A stretch of 64,000 bases of DNA from Sphingomonadales bacterium 32-65-25 (GTDB lineage Bacteria; Pseudomonadota; Alphaproteobacteria; Sphingomonadales; Sphingomonadaceae): NCBI GenBank assembly GCA_002280855.1, contig NCEU01000007.1:124001-188000 (forward strand). Reading direction: 5' to 3'. Of the stretch, positions 1 through 8,974 are shown in pieces. Below the pieces are notes generated by a model. The model did no database searches. It was not told the origin of the DNA and saw only the letters and a list, made by a program, of their open reading frames with translations. Positions within the stretch are counted from its first letter, which is position 1. Every line of letters starts with the position of its first letter. Position numbers and translations under genes: made by a program.

Positions 1-360
1 ATCAAGCCCGTGCACGGCGGCCAGCAACCCCTGCATCGTTTCGGCCGGCTGGGCCGGATGCACGCCCGCCAGCCGCCGCGCCGCCTGTTCGCCAACGCGC
101 GGATTATATTTCATCGTGCAGGTGCCAAACAGGCTGACGCCGATCATGCCCATGGTTTCCTGGGAAAGCCGCAGGAAATGGTTGAGCACTTCGGGCTCGC
201 TCAGTTCGGGCAGGTCGGGCGGCGATGTGCGCTGCAACCCGGCCGGCACCAGGCCCTCGCTGTTGGTTAGGGGGAAATGCTGTCCGCGCCGGCCAGAGGC
301 GCCGATCTGGTGAATGAGCGGCTCGTCCCAGCGGGCCGCATGATAACGCCGCAAGCTCAT
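1..360 (-). CDS. gcvPB-like: Glycine dehydrogenase subunit 2-like protein (GcvPB family), N-terminal part
   Basis: The first 120 codons are visible and the gene runs off the left edge. The translation carries the GcvPB N-terminal pattern: a GRRG motif near residue 26, then GTCTMKYNPRV (family form GSCTMKYNPK) and HPAQP. In the family this PLP subunit pairs with GcvPA to decarboxylate glycine and load the aminomethyl group on the H-protein. The PLP lysine lies beyond the window. The ATG overlaps the upstream gcvPA-like stop as ATGA, so the two are translationally coupled. The neighbourhood is catabolic and no gcvT or gcvH is visible, so this may be a paralogue serving the island rather than the housekeeping enzyme. 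Confidence 0.8.
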   Translation of the reverse strand, partial: MSLRRYHAARWDEPLIHQIGASGRRGQHFPLTNSEGLVPAGLQRTSPPDLPELSEPEVLNHFLRLSQETMGMIGVSLFGTCTMKYNPRVGEQAARRLAGVHPAQPAETMQGLLAAVHGLD

Positions 361-1739
361 GACAACACCTCCCGCAGGGCATCAGCGAGGGCCATTATGT
401 CAGCCTCGCTGTGGCATTCGGTGAACGCGAACAGCGCGCGGTTCGGGGTGATCTCGATGCCGCCAAAGATGCCGTGCCGATCGAGCAGCGCCCGGTTGAT
501 GGCGGCAACGCTGCGACCACTGGCGGAAAAATCCAGCAGAAGCTCACGGAACTGTCCGCCCGTTCCAGCGACCTTCACCCCTGGCAATCCGGCCAGCGTT
601 TCCGCTGCAAAGCGGGTGCGGGCCAGGATCAGATGGCCGATCTCGGCAAAGCCGGCCGGCCCGAGCAACGCCATATAGGTGGCCGCCGCCACGGCCCACA
701 GATAGGTGCTGTTGCCGGTCCAGTCCTTGCCCAGTTCGCGGCTGCCATAGCTGGATTGGTGGAACAGCATCAGGCCAAAGGCCAGCTGGCCGTCCACGGT
801 GGTGGTCAGGCTGTTGAGCAGGGTGGGATATTCGGCGGCATAACGGGCTTCGTCGCGGGTGGCGATAAAGCCGCCCAAGCCGCCGCCGGCGTGCATGTGG
901 ACCCCGAGCGTCTGGATGGTGCCCACCGCGATGTCGACGCCCAACTCGCCGGGCGGTGCGATCACGCCAAGGCTGAGGGGATCAATGCCCGCGATGGTTT
1001 CGGCGCCAGCGCGGGCGGCAATGGCGGCCAGTTCGGCCGCACCGGTTTCAAGGCCGCCCAGATAGGCCGGGTTCTCATAATAGATCGCGGCGGTGTTCGC
1101 GTCGGCCAGCGCGGCCACGGCAGCAAGATCGAGGCGCCCAGCGGCATCGCACGGCGCCGCTACCAGTTCCAATCGCATCGCCGGATCGGCGCTGTGGGCA
1201 TAGCCGGTGATCACCGCCAGCCGTTCCGGGCTGATCGCCGCTGGCAGGATAATGCGGGTGCGCCCCGTCAGCCGCGCCGCCATCCGGAAGGCGTGGCCGG
1301 CCGCGGCCCCCCAGCTGTAAACCGGCAGGCCCACTAGCTCCATGCCCAGCAGCGCGCCCAACTGGCTGGTGAATTCCCACCACACCTGGTTGCGGCCGAA
1401 ATCGCTGCTCGGCGTGCCCCACACCGGGGTCAGGAACTCGGCCCGGCCCACGATCTCGTCCACCACGGCGGGCACGTGATGCTGCCAGATGCCGCCGCCC
1501 AGGAACGACAGGCCGTCGCCCGCCGGGCGATTGCGGTCGAGCAGGGCATTGAGGTGCCGGGAAAGTTCCACCTCGCTGGTCAGCGCCGGCGGCAGATCGG
1601 GCAAGGCCTGCAGGCGGTGCGCGGCGGGGATCTGGGCAAACAAGGGCTCGGTGCCGGTCAGCCCCAGTTCGCCAAGCAGAGCCGCTTTGCCGGCCGCTGC
1701 CGAATTGGGCATGAACGGATGCGCACGCGATTGAGCCAT
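357..1739 (-). CDS. gcvPA-like: Glycine dehydrogenase subunit 1-like protein (GcvPA family), divergent
   Basis: 460 aa, full length for GcvPA. It shows FLGGG-IWQHHVPAVV and R-EFLTP, which correspond to the family FLGAG-YxHxxP and R-EFxTxYTPYQ region. The usual TPYQPEISQG block is replaced by a different stretch (TPVWGTPSSDFGRNQVWWEF), and the normal YDGATA is YSWGAAAG. The fold and partnership with GcvPB are clear, but glycine as substrate is less certain. The start at the ATG at 1739 gives the family N-terminus; the open frame continues upstream without similarity. It is divergent from the AcoX-like gene, and a GCGAACA operator half-site lies in the 100-bp gap. Confidence 0.8.
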   Translation of the reverse strand: MAQSRAHPFMPNSAAAGKAALLGELGLTGTEPLFAQIPAAHRLQALPDLPPALTSEVELSRHLNALLDRNRPAGDGLSFLGGGIWQHHVPAVVDEIVGRAEFLTPVWGTPSSDFGRNQVWWEFTSQLGALLGMELVGLPVYSWGAAAGHAFRMAARLTGRTRIILPAAISPERLAVITGYAHSADPAMRLELVAAPCDAAGRLDLAAVAALADANTAAIYYENPAYLGGLETGAAELAAIAARAGAETIAGIDPLSLGVIAPPGELGVDIAVGTIQTLGVHMHAGGGLGGFIATRDEARYAAEYPTLLNSLTTTVDGQLAFGLMLFHQSSYGSRELGKDWTGNSTYLWAVAAATYMALLGPAGFAEIGHLILARTRFAAETLAGLPGVKVAGTGGQFRELLLDFSASGRSVAAINRALLDRHGIFGGIEITPNRALFAFTECHSEADIMALADALREVLS

Positions 1740-1818
1740 CGGAAAACCTTCAAGAAATGTTCGGCGGATCGTGAAACCGCTTGCCAGATTGTGCTGACAG
1801 CGCACACCATATCGCTTT

Positions 1819-1826
1819 TGCGAACA
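1819..1826. promoter_or_regulatory. Operator half-site TGCGAACA of the island regulon
   Basis: TGCGAACA lies between the divergent gcvPA-like and AcoX-like genes, 13 bases before the GTG start of the latter. It directly follows a TATCGCT stretch that could be a -10 element. The same octamer or its complement recurs in six other intergenic regions of the island. That it is a regulator site is inferred from recurrence. Confidence 0.55.
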
Positions 1827-1839
1827 ACAGGAACAGTGC

Positions 1840-2898
1840 GTGCGCCTTGGCTTTGTTGTCAACCCGTTGGCCGGTGCCGGCGGTCCCCTCGCGCTGAAGG
1901 GCAGCGACGGGCTGGGCCTGAATGCCGCAACCGGCTGGGCGGCGGGGCGGGCGGCGTTGGCGCTGAAGGGGCTTTGTGGCACCGGTGCGCACCTGCTCAC
2001 CGGCGGCGGCCCCATGGGGGAGGATATCGCCATCGCAGCGGGCTTTGCGCCTACCGTCGTGCACCGGCCGCAAGGCCCATCAACCGGCGCCGATTCCACG
2101 GCCTGTGTTGCTGCCTGCCTGGCGGCCGGCGCGCAGTTGATCTTCTTCGTGGGCGGCGATGGCACGGCGCGCGATGTGTTGGCGGCCGCGCCCGATGTGC
2201 CGGTGCTGGGCGTGCCGGCCGGTGTGAAGATGCACAGCGGCGTGTTTGCGACCTCGCCGGGCGCGGCGGCGGCGATGCTGGGCAAGGCGCTGTGCGGCCC
2301 CAACATCGATATTGTCGAAGCAGAAGTGATCGACCGCGATGCAGACGGCACCATCCGCCTCCATGGCACGTTGCCAGCGCTGGCCCTTCCTTCCCGTCAG
2401 GCCGCCAAGGCGGCCCGCGCTGATGCCGATGCGGCGCTGGCGGGCGCGATTGCCGAGGTTGCGGCCATGGTGCGCGCAGCACCCCTGTGCCTGATCGGCC
2501 CTGGCCTCACCATGCACCGCTTGAAGACCGCGCTGGCCGGCAAGGGGACCTTGTTGGGCGTCGATGTCTTTGCCCATGGTGAATTGCTGGTGGAAGACGC
2601 CACACAGGCGCAGCTGCCGGCGGTGATCGGGGACCAGCCGCCGCTGATGGTGCTGGGCGTTGTGGGCGGGCAGGGCTTTCTGTTGGGGCGCGGCAACCAG
2701 CAATTGGGGCCGGATGTGCTTGCCCGCGTGCTGTGGCCGCCCATCATCATCGCGTCGGCCGCCAAGCTGGCGGCGCTGCCCCGGCCGGCGCTGCTGGTGG
2801 ATACGGGGGATGAAGCGCTCGATGCCCGGCTGGCGGGTTTTGTGCAGGTGCGCACCGGGCCGCGCCAGGCCATGATGATGCGCATTGATGCCGCATGA
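1840..2898 (+). CDS. ATP-NAD kinase/AcoX-like protein
   Basis: 352 aa. The N-terminus reads LGFVVNPLAGAGG, followed by FVGGDGTARDVL (the GGDGT nucleotide-binding motif of NAD and diacylglycerol kinases, near residue 110) and GVPAGVKMHSGVF, which is typical of the ATP-NAD kinase/AcoX group. AcoX-like proteins accompany catabolic dehydrogenase clusters but their reaction is poorly defined. Whether this one phosphorylates NAD cannot be told from sequence. The GTG start follows an AGGA about 10 bases upstream and begins exactly at the conserved N-terminus. It is probably the first gene of the operon 1840-5810, 90 bp before the fused dehydrogenase gene. Confidence 0.75.
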   Translation: MRLGFVVNPLAGAGGPLALKGSDGLGLNAATGWAAGRAALALKGLCGTGAHLLTGGGPMGEDIAIAAGFAPTVVHRPQGPSTGADSTACVAACLAAGAQLIFFVGGDGTARDVLAAAPDVPVLGVPAGVKMHSGVFATSPGAAAAMLGKALCGPNIDIVEAEVIDRDADGTIRLHGTLPALALPSRQAAKAARADADAALAGAIAEVAAMVRAAPLCLIGPGLTMHRLKTALAGKGTLLGVDVFAHGELLVEDATQAQLPAVIGDQPPLMVLGVVGGQGFLLGRGNQQLGPDVLARVLWPPIIIASAAKLAALPRPALLVDTGDEALDARLAGFVQVRTGPRQAMMMRIDAA

Positions 2899-2988
2899 TC
2901 CGGCAAAGCTTGCCACAGCGGCCGCCGGCTGTAGCGTGCGCCTCGGCCACGGCAATGCGCCGGGTTCGGGCCTGACAGAAGAGCGGTG

Positions 2989-4662
2989 ATGAGCGGTTTT
3001 GTGATCAACTTTGAAGGCGAACAGGTCCCAGCACGCGCTGGCGAAAGCGTGGCGGCGGCGCTGACCGCGCACGGCATCCGCGGCTTTCGCGTCACGCGCA
3101 GCACGGCCGAGCGCGGCATCTTCTGCGGCATGGGCGTGTGCCAGGATTGCCTGGTTGAAGTGGATGGCGTGCCGGGCAAGCGGGCCTGCATGACCGTGGT
3201 TGACCGGCCCTTGTCGATCCGGCGGCAGCGCAATGGTGCGGCGCTGCCGCCGGTGAGTGACGCGCTGCCACCGGCCACCATCGATGAACTGGCAGTCGAG
3301 CGCCCCGAACTGCTGGTGATCGGCGCGGGGCCGGGCGGGCTTTCGGCGGCGATCGCGGCGCGCAAGGCGGGCGCCGAGGTGGTCGTGCTGGATGAACGGC
3401 GTTCGCCCGGCGGCCAGTATTTCAAGCCGGTTGCCGTCGAGGGTGCCGATGTCGCGCCGCCCGATGCCCAACATCGCGAGGGCCTGGCGCTGGTGGCACA
3501 GGCGCGCGCCGCCGGCGTGGTGATCCGCAGCGGGGTGAGCGTGTGGGGCGCGTTCCGGCCGCTGGAGTTTGCGGCCACGACCGACACGGGCGAGACGAGG
3601 CGTTACCTGCCGCGCGCTGTTGTGGTCGCGACCGGCGCCTATGAACGCGCGTGGCCGGTGCCGGGCTGGGAACTGCCCGGCGTGATGACCACTGGAGCGG
3701 CGCAGACCTTGTGGCGCACCGCCCGTCGCCTGCCCGGCCGGCGCGTGCTGATCGCCGGCAATGGCCCGCTGAATCTGCAGCTGGCGGCAGAACTGCGCAG
3801 CGGCGGGGCGGAGGTCGTGGCGGTGGTCGAAGCTGCCGGCCCGGCCACGCGTGCGCCGGCGGCCGTTGCAGCGATGGCGCTGGCATCCCCGGGGCTGGTT
3901 GCACAGGGCCTTGCCTATCAGTGGCGCTGCCTGACAGGCGGGGTGCCAATGCTGCATGACACGGTTGTCTCCGCAGTCGAACAGCGGCCGTCGGGGCTGG
4001 CGGTCACGCTGGCGGGCGGTGGTGCGACGCGTGTATTGGAAGCCGATGTGCTGTGCCTGGGCTATGGCTTTGAACCGTCGAATGAATTGCTCCGCGCGCT
4101 GGGGTGCCGCCATGAACATGATGGCACGCGGCTGGTGACGGATCGGGGCAGTGACGGCCAGACCAGCGTGGCCGGCGTTTATGCGCTGGGCGATTGCACC
4201 GGGCTGGGCGGCGCGCGGGTGGCGGCGGCGGATGGCACGTTGGCCGGGCTGGCGGCGGCGGCGGGGCTGAGCCATGCCGTCGGCCCCGAACTGGCGCGGC
4301 TGGGCCGGCAGGCCGCTTCGGTGGCGCAGCGCCACCGCCGGTTCCAGCAGGCGTTGTGGGCCGTGTATCGCGCGCCGGCGCTGGCCATCGCGCAGGTGCC
4401 GGACGACACGATGATCTGCCGCTGCGAAGAGGTAAGGTTCGGCGCGGCGCGGGCCGCGCTGGCCGAAGGGCTGAACGACGCCGGCTCGGTGAAACGCGCC
4501 ACCCGGATCGGCATGGGCCCATGCCAGGGACGTTATTGCCGGCCGCTGCTGGAGGCGCTGATCCAGGAGGCCACGGGCAAGGCGCCCGATGAAACGTCCG
4601 GCTTTGCGCCGCGCCCGCCGTTCCGGCCGGTCACGATCCGCGATCTGGCGGGCAAGCCGTGA
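2989..4662 (+). CDS. Fused [2Fe-2S]/FAD amino-acid dehydrogenase subunit (HcnA-HcnB / opine oxidase alpha type)
   Basis: 557 aa. An N-terminal 2Fe-2S ferredoxin domain has Cys46, Cys51, Cys54 and Cys67. A Rossmann FAD domain follows (GAGPGG near residue 109), then a NAD-type core, and a C-terminal BFD-like Cys domain (CRCEEVRFG ... GPCQGRYC, about residues 475-515). HcnA and HcnB are separate proteins in cyanide synthase; here they are one chain. Sarcosine oxidase alpha has the same front half but adds a GcvT domain that is absent here. With the next gene it probably oxidises the C-N bond of an N-substituted amino acid at the membrane. ATG 2989 was chosen over an in-frame GTG one codon upstream. 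Confidence 0.85.
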   Translation: MSGFVINFEGEQVPARAGESVAAALTAHGIRGFRVTRSTAERGIFCGMGVCQDCLVEVDGVPGKRACMTVVDRPLSIRRQRNGAALPPVSDALPPATIDELAVERPELLVIGAGPGGLSAAIAARKAGAEVVVLDERRSPGGQYFKPVAVEGADVAPPDAQHREGLALVAQARAAGVVIRSGVSVWGAFRPLEFAATTDTGETRRYLPRAVVVATGAYERAWPVPGWELPGVMTTGAAQTLWRTARRLPGRRVLIAGNGPLNLQLAAELRSGGAEVVAVVEAAGPATRAPAAVAAMALASPGLVAQGLAYQWRCLTGGVPMLHDTVVSAVEQRPSGLAVTLAGGGATRVLEADVLCLGYGFEPSNELLRALGCRHEHDGTRLVTDRGSDGQTSVAGVYALGDCTGLGGARVAAADGTLAGLAAAAGLSHAVGPELARLGRQAASVAQRHRRFQQALWAVYRAPALAIAQVPDDTMICRCEEVRFGAARAALAEGLNDAGSVKRATRIGMGPCQGRYCRPLLEALIQEATGKAPDETSGFAPRPPFRPVTIRDLAGKP

Positions 4663-5810
4663 GCGACGCTCTGCCAACTGCGATTGGCACGGTCGTGATC
4701 GGCGGCGGCGTTGTCGGCGCCTGCGTAGCGGGCTTTCTGGCCGATGAAGGCCAGGATGTGCTGGTGGTCGATGAGGGGCGCGGCGCCGGATCATCGGCCA
4801 ACGCCGGCAGCCTGCACGTGCAGATGCAGAGCCGCTTCATGCGTTTGTACCCGGAAAACGTGCCCAACATGGAATTGCAGCTGCCGCTCTATCCCAAGGC
4901 GGTGGCGTTCTGGCGCGAACTGGCCAGCAGCCTGAACGCTGAATTCGATCTGAAGATGACCGGCGGGCTGATGGTGGCGGAAAGCCAGGACCAGCTGGAT
5001 TTCCTGGGCGTGAAGGCCAAGCGCGAACGGCAACTGGGGCTGGATGTGGAGATCCTCGATCGGGCGCAGCTGGATGCGATTGCGCCCTATTTCGGGCCGT
5101 CCATCGTTGGGGCGGAGCTGTGCGCCAATGAAGGCAAGCTCAATCCGCTGTTGTGCAATGCCGCCATCCGCAGCTGGATATTGGCGCGCGGCGTTGTGTT
5201 GGCCGAAGGGGTGAGCGTTGCCCGCATTGCCCGATCTGGCACCGGCTTTGCCGTCAGCACCACGCGCGGCACCGTGACGGCAGGCCGGGTGGTGCTGGCC
5301 GCCGGGTCTGGCACCCGCCTGCTGGCGGCCGGCCTTGATCCGCCGATCAGTATCCCGGCCGTGGCGGAACCGCTGCACATGAACATCACGGAGGCGACCG
5401 CGCCGCTGATCGGCCATCTGGTGCAGCACGCCGATCGCATGATCACGCTGAAGCAGTTCGGCACCGGCCAGATCGTCATCGGCGGCGGTTGGCCGGCGCG
5501 GCAGGATGTGCCTGGCGGCCATGCCGAGGTGGAACTCGCCAGCCTGATCGCCAATGCCAGTCTGGCGCAGCATATCGTGCCAAGCATCGGAAACTTGAGG
5601 ATCATCCGTACCTGGGCCGGGCTCAACACATCGGTGGACGGGATGGGCGTGCTGGGCGCGGTGCCGGCCATTCCAGGGCTGTTTGTGGCCATTCCGGGCG
5701 ATGCTGGCTATACGCTGGGGCCGTTGTCGGCGCGGCTGGTGGCTGATGTGATGCTGGGCCGCAAACCCGGCGAAGACATATCGCCCTTCGGGCCAGAGCG
5801 CTTTGAATGA
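4659..5810 (+). CDS. DAO-family FAD oxidoreductase (opine oxidase beta / HcnC / SoxB type)
   Basis: 383 aa, D-amino-acid-oxidase fold. The FAD motif VIGGGVVGACVAG starts near residue 13, and an SSANAGSLH block follows at about 46-54, where HcnC/OoxB proteins have their flavin-contacting segment. GTG start overlaps the previous stop (GTGA), so the two subunits are translationally coupled, as expected for a stable heteromer. Known family reactions are oxidation of glycine, D-hydroxyproline, octopine/nopaline or sarcosine; the sequence does not decide among them. A paralogue with the same SSANAGSLH block is at 32966-34099. Confidence 0.85.
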   Translation: MSDALPTAIGTVVIGGGVVGACVAGFLADEGQDVLVVDEGRGAGSSANAGSLHVQMQSRFMRLYPENVPNMELQLPLYPKAVAFWRELASSLNAEFDLKMTGGLMVAESQDQLDFLGVKAKRERQLGLDVEILDRAQLDAIAPYFGPSIVGAELCANEGKLNPLLCNAAIRSWILARGVVLAEGVSVARIARSGTGFAVSTTRGTVTAGRVVLAAGSGTRLLAAGLDPPISIPAVAEPLHMNITEATAPLIGHLVQHADRMITLKQFGTGQIVIGGGWPARQDVPGGHAEVELASLIANASLAQHIVPSIGNLRIIRTWAGLNTSVDGMGVLGAVPAIPGLFVAIPGDAGYTLGPLSARLVADVMLGRKPGEDISPFGPERFE

Positions 5811-5870
5811 CGGCGAGATTGGACCTTGCGAAGCCCGAGTCACCTGCTCATAGTGAACACATGGGCGCAT

Positions 5871-5878
5871 TGCGAACA
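5871..5878. promoter_or_regulatory. Operator half-site TGCGAACA before the ABC importer operon
   Basis: TTGCGAACAAC, the same 11-mer as at 1818-1828, lies 17 bases upstream of the substrate-binding-protein start and just before its GGGGAGG ribosome-binding site. A looser match, GTGAAC-ACAT-GGGCGC, lies immediately upstream (5853-5868). Function inferred from recurrence. Confidence 0.5.
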
Positions 5879-5895
5879 ACTTTGGGGAGGCCATC

Positions 5896-7248
5896 TTGGG
5901 TGATTTGATGGAGCCTGAGCGCGGCCATTTGCCCTCAAAAATCACGCGCCGCACCGCGCTGGGCGTGCTGGCCGGCACCGGTGCGGCCGCGGTCTTGAGC
6001 GGTTGCGGCGCCAGCGACAACCGTACCACCTTGCGCTGGTGGTCCCCCCAGGCCGCGCCCGATCAACTGAAAAGCTACAAGGCGCGCATCGCGGCCTTCG
6101 AAGCGGCCAATCCCGGCATCCGGGTGGTGTTCGAGCCGACATCCGATGAAGGCTATCCCGCCCAGTTTGCGTCGGCTTTTGCCGCCAAGCAACTGCCCAA
6201 CATCGTCACTCACCTGCCGTCGTTCGCGGCGCAGAATTACTATGCCGAAGGCTTGCTCGAGCCGGTTGACGACGTGATCAAGGCCATTGGCAGCGCGCAG
6301 TTCCTTGATGGCACCAACGACATTTATCGCACGGCTGACAATCAGCATTGCGCGCTCGCCATCGGCAACACCGCGGTGGACATGCTGTGGTACCGCAAGG
6401 ACCTGTTGCAGGCGGCCGGCATCGCGGCGCCGCCGAGAACGTGGGACGAACTGCGCCGGGCCGCCCAGGCGACGCAGAAGCCGGGCCTTTATGGTGCGGC
6501 GCTTCCCTATGGCATGAACGCGATGACCTCGCTGATCTTCATCGGCTTCATCCACCGGGCTGGCGGCCAAATCTTCACGCCCGATCTTGGCGTGGCAATC
6601 GACAGCCAGCCGACTTACGATGCGCTGGAATTCTACCGTTCGATGCGGGAATTTTGCCCGGCCGGTGCATCCAACTTCAGTTGGGGCGAAAGCCTGACAG
6701 CGTTCGTTTCGGGGGCGACCGCCACCGGCATTTATGGCGGGCGGGTGCTGGCCAATGTGGCGGCGCAGAATCCGGCCATTGCCGATGCCATCAGCTGCAC
6801 CGTCTATCCCACCATGTCGGCGGCGATTCCGGCGTGGACCTTCAACGATTTCCCCTGCCTGATGATCCCCAAGGGCGCGCCGCACCTGGCTGAGACCAAG
6901 GCCTTTGCCGCCGCGCTCTATCAGCCCGAGTTCTACATCCAGCAGCTGCACGCCGCCCCCGGCCATGTGCTGCCGGTGCTGAAATCGGTGCCGACGGACC
7001 CGCGTTATCAGGCCAACACGCTCATCGCCCGCTATCCTGCCGAGATCGACCTGATGACGCGAACGGCCGCAACCGGGCACAATCTGGGCCAGGAAACATC
7101 GGCACATCGGCCCAATCTGAAGGCGAACGAGATCATCGCCAGCAACGCCATTGCCGAACTGGTGCAGCGCGTGGTGCTGAACAACGAGGCGCCCAGGCCA
7201 GCCGTGGCCGCCACGGCCAAGCGACTGGCGGAGCTGATGCGTGCCTGA
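5896..7248 (+). CDS. ABC importer substrate-binding lipoprotein (family 1, UgpB/MalE-like)
   Basis: 450 aa. An RR-containing signal sequence ends in a lipobox (LSGC, Cys near residue 37), followed by a family 1 solute-binding domain (LRWWSPQAAPDQ at the start of the mature chain). This class binds sugars, sugar phosphates or polyols, but some members take other solutes. TTG at 5896 is preferred because GGGGAGG ends 5 bases before it; the in-frame ATG at 5908 is too far. It heads a four-gene transporter operon that runs on into the DapA-family and decarboxylase genes, so the imported solute is probably the substrate of those enzymes. Confidence 0.8.
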   Translation: MGDLMEPERGHLPSKITRRTALGVLAGTGAAAVLSGCGASDNRTTLRWWSPQAAPDQLKSYKARIAAFEAANPGIRVVFEPTSDEGYPAQFASAFAAKQLPNIVTHLPSFAAQNYYAEGLLEPVDDVIKAIGSAQFLDGTNDIYRTADNQHCALAIGNTAVDMLWYRKDLLQAAGIAAPPRTWDELRRAAQATQKPGLYGAALPYGMNAMTSLIFIGFIHRAGGQIFTPDLGVAIDSQPTYDALEFYRSMREFCPAGASNFSWGESLTAFVSGATATGIYGGRVLANVAAQNPAIADAISCTVYPTMSAAIPAWTFNDFPCLMIPKGAPHLAETKAFAAALYQPEFYIQQLHAAPGHVLPVLKSVPTDPRYQANTLIARYPAEIDLMTRTAATGHNLGQETSAHRPNLKANEIIASNAIAELVQRVVLNNEAPRPAVAATAKRLAELMRA

Positions 7249-8149
7249 TCTGGCGCTGCAACGCCCAGGCCTGTCGCGGGAACGGCGGGATGCGCTGCTG
7301 GGGCTGCTGCTGATTGCGCCGACAGTGCTCGTGCTCGGTGCGGTGATCGTCTATCCGCTGCTCTCCGCAATCGCGCTGTCGTTCCAGTCGGTCTACACGC
7401 CCACGCTGGAAGGGCATTGGGTTGGCCTGGCCAATTATCGCGAACTGTTGGGCGCCGGCGGTTTCTGGGCGGCTTTGTTGACAACCGCGATCTGGACGGC
7501 GGGTACGCTCACGCTGCAGATCCTGATCGGCGTCGCGATGGCGCTGTTGCTGCACCAGAATATCCTCTTCCGCTCGTTGGCGCGCAGCCTGGTGCTGTTT
7601 CCCTATTTCCTGTCCACCGTGGTCGCCGTGCTGGTGTGGCGCTGGCTGTTCAACGATCTCTACGGCATCGTGAACCATGCGCTGATGGCTGCCGGCGTGA
7701 TCGATGCGCCGGTGAACTGGCTGGGCGCCATGCCCAACGCCATGCTCAGCATCATGGTGGTGGGCGCCTGGAAATTCTTCCCCTTCGTCGTCATCGCCGT
7801 GCTGGCGCGCCTGCAGACGATTCCCGAAGCGCTGTACGAAGCCGCCCGCATCGATGGTGCCGGGCCGATCAGCCGCTTTTTCGACGTGACCCTGCCGCAG
7901 CTGCGCGACGTGCTGACCATCGTGATTCTGCTCAGAACCGTGTGGGATTTCAAGGAATTCGATCTCATCTATCTGATGACCGGCGGCGGGCCGGTGAATG
8001 GCACGCGCACCTTGCCGCTGATCGTTTATCAGCAGGCCTTTGGCCTCAACCAGATGGGCATGGCGGCGGCCTATGCCGTTTCGATGATGCTGGTGATGCT
8101 GGTGTTCATGCTGGCCTATCTGCAGCGCGCCCGGAAGGCGGCGGCATGA
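7241..8149 (+). CDS. ABC importer permease (MalF/UgpA type)
   Basis: 302 aa with six predicted membrane spans and the EAA loop (EALYEAARIDGAGPISRFF, about residues 196-214) that docks on the ATPase. GTG start overlaps the end of the binding-protein gene by 8 bases. It forms the inner-membrane heterodimer with the next gene. Typical length and layout for CUT1-family transporters. Confidence 0.88.
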   Translation: MPDLALQRPGLSRERRDALLGLLLIAPTVLVLGAVIVYPLLSAIALSFQSVYTPTLEGHWVGLANYRELLGAGGFWAALLTTAIWTAGTLTLQILIGVAMALLLHQNILFRSLARSLVLFPYFLSTVVAVLVWRWLFNDLYGIVNHALMAAGVIDAPVNWLGAMPNAMLSIMVVGAWKFFPFVVIAVLARLQTIPEALYEAARIDGAGPISRFFDVTLPQLRDVLTIVILLRTVWDFKEFDLIYLMTGGGPVNGTRTLPLIVYQQAFGLNQMGMAAAYAVSMMLVMLVFMLAYLQRARKAAA

Positions 8150-8973
8150 AGAAGCGCCCGGCCTGGATTGCCAGCCTTGTTGCCTGGCCGATCGTGCTGC
8201 TGATTGCCTTTCCGCTGCTGTGGATGCTGATCACCTCGGTCAAGCCGGCGGCGGAGCTGTTTTCCACCTCGCCGACGCTGCTGCCCAAGGCCATCACCTT
8301 CGAACATTATGTCCGTGTGCTAACCGACACGCCGTTCCTGCAATATTTCGCCAATTCGATGATCCTGGCGACATCAACGACGATCGTGGTGATCAGCATA
8401 TCCGTGCTGGGCGCCTACAGTCTGGTGCGCTTTGCCTATCCGGGCCGCGAAACGCTGGCGAGCCTGGTGCTGTTCACCTATCTGCTGCCGTCGGTCGTGC
8501 TGATCTCGCCGCTCTATCTGATGCTGGTCAGCATTGGCCTCGCCAACACGCTGGCCAGCCTGGTGATCGCCTACACGACCTTTGCCTTGCCCTATGCGCT
8601 TTGGCTGCTGCGTTCTTTCATGGCCGGAATCCCGCAGGATCTGGAATCCGCGGCCATGGTCGATGGTGCCAGCCGGATGGGCGCGTTCGTGGATGTGGTG
8701 TTGCCGCAGGCGCTGCCGGGGATCATTTCGACGGCGCTGTTCACCTTCATCCTGGCCTGGAACGAATATCTTTATGCGCTGGTGCTGGTGAATTCGGACG
8801 AGGCCCGGCCGCTGACCACTGGTGTGATGACCATGCTGATTTCGGCCTTCAACATCGAATGGTCCCTGCTGATGGCCGCTTCGGTGTTGATGAGCGTGCC
8901 GCTGATCATCATCTTCGCCTTCTTCCAGCGCCATCTCACCAGCGGCTTTGGCGCTGGTGGTGTAAAGGGCTGA
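8146..8973 (+). CDS. ABC importer permease (MalG/UgpE type)
   Basis: 275 aa. Six membrane segments, an EAA loop (DLESAAMVDGASRMGAF), and the family C-terminus that packs against the ATPase. ATG overlaps the preceding stop (ATGA). Partner of the MalF-type permease in the same importer. Confidence 0.88.
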   Translation: MKKRPAWIASLVAWPIVLLIAFPLLWMLITSVKPAAELFSTSPTLLPKAITFEHYVRVLTDTPFLQYFANSMILATSTTIVVISISVLGAYSLVRFAYPGRETLASLVLFTYLLPSVVLISPLYLMLVSIGLANTLASLVIAYTTFALPYALWLLRSFMAGIPQDLESAAMVDGASRMGAFVDVVLPQALPGIISTALFTFILAWNEYLYALVLVNSDEARPLTTGVMTMLISAFNIEWSLLMAASVLMSVPLIIIFAFFQRHLTSGFGAGGVKG

Positions 8974-8974
8974 T

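Noticed and set aside
427..433. GCGAACA inside coding sequence (also 3017-3023 and 12338-12344)
   Set aside because: Ala-Asn or similar codon pairs give this 7-mer by chance in GC-rich genes. Only the intergenic copies were taken as operators.
2080..4794. A 900-codon open frame on the minus strand across the AcoX-like and dehydrogenase genes
   Set aside because: Composition is that of an antisense shadow in high-GC DNA (Arg/Gln/His-rich, no family motif), while the plus strand has clear domains. The same holds for long antisense frames at 14435-16072, 19017-20513 and 51003-52154.
2989..5810. Hydrogen cyanide synthase (hcnABC)
   Set aside because: The family matches, but the fused subunit, the importer and the degradation enzymes around it suggest catabolism. 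Nothing specific to glycine is visible.
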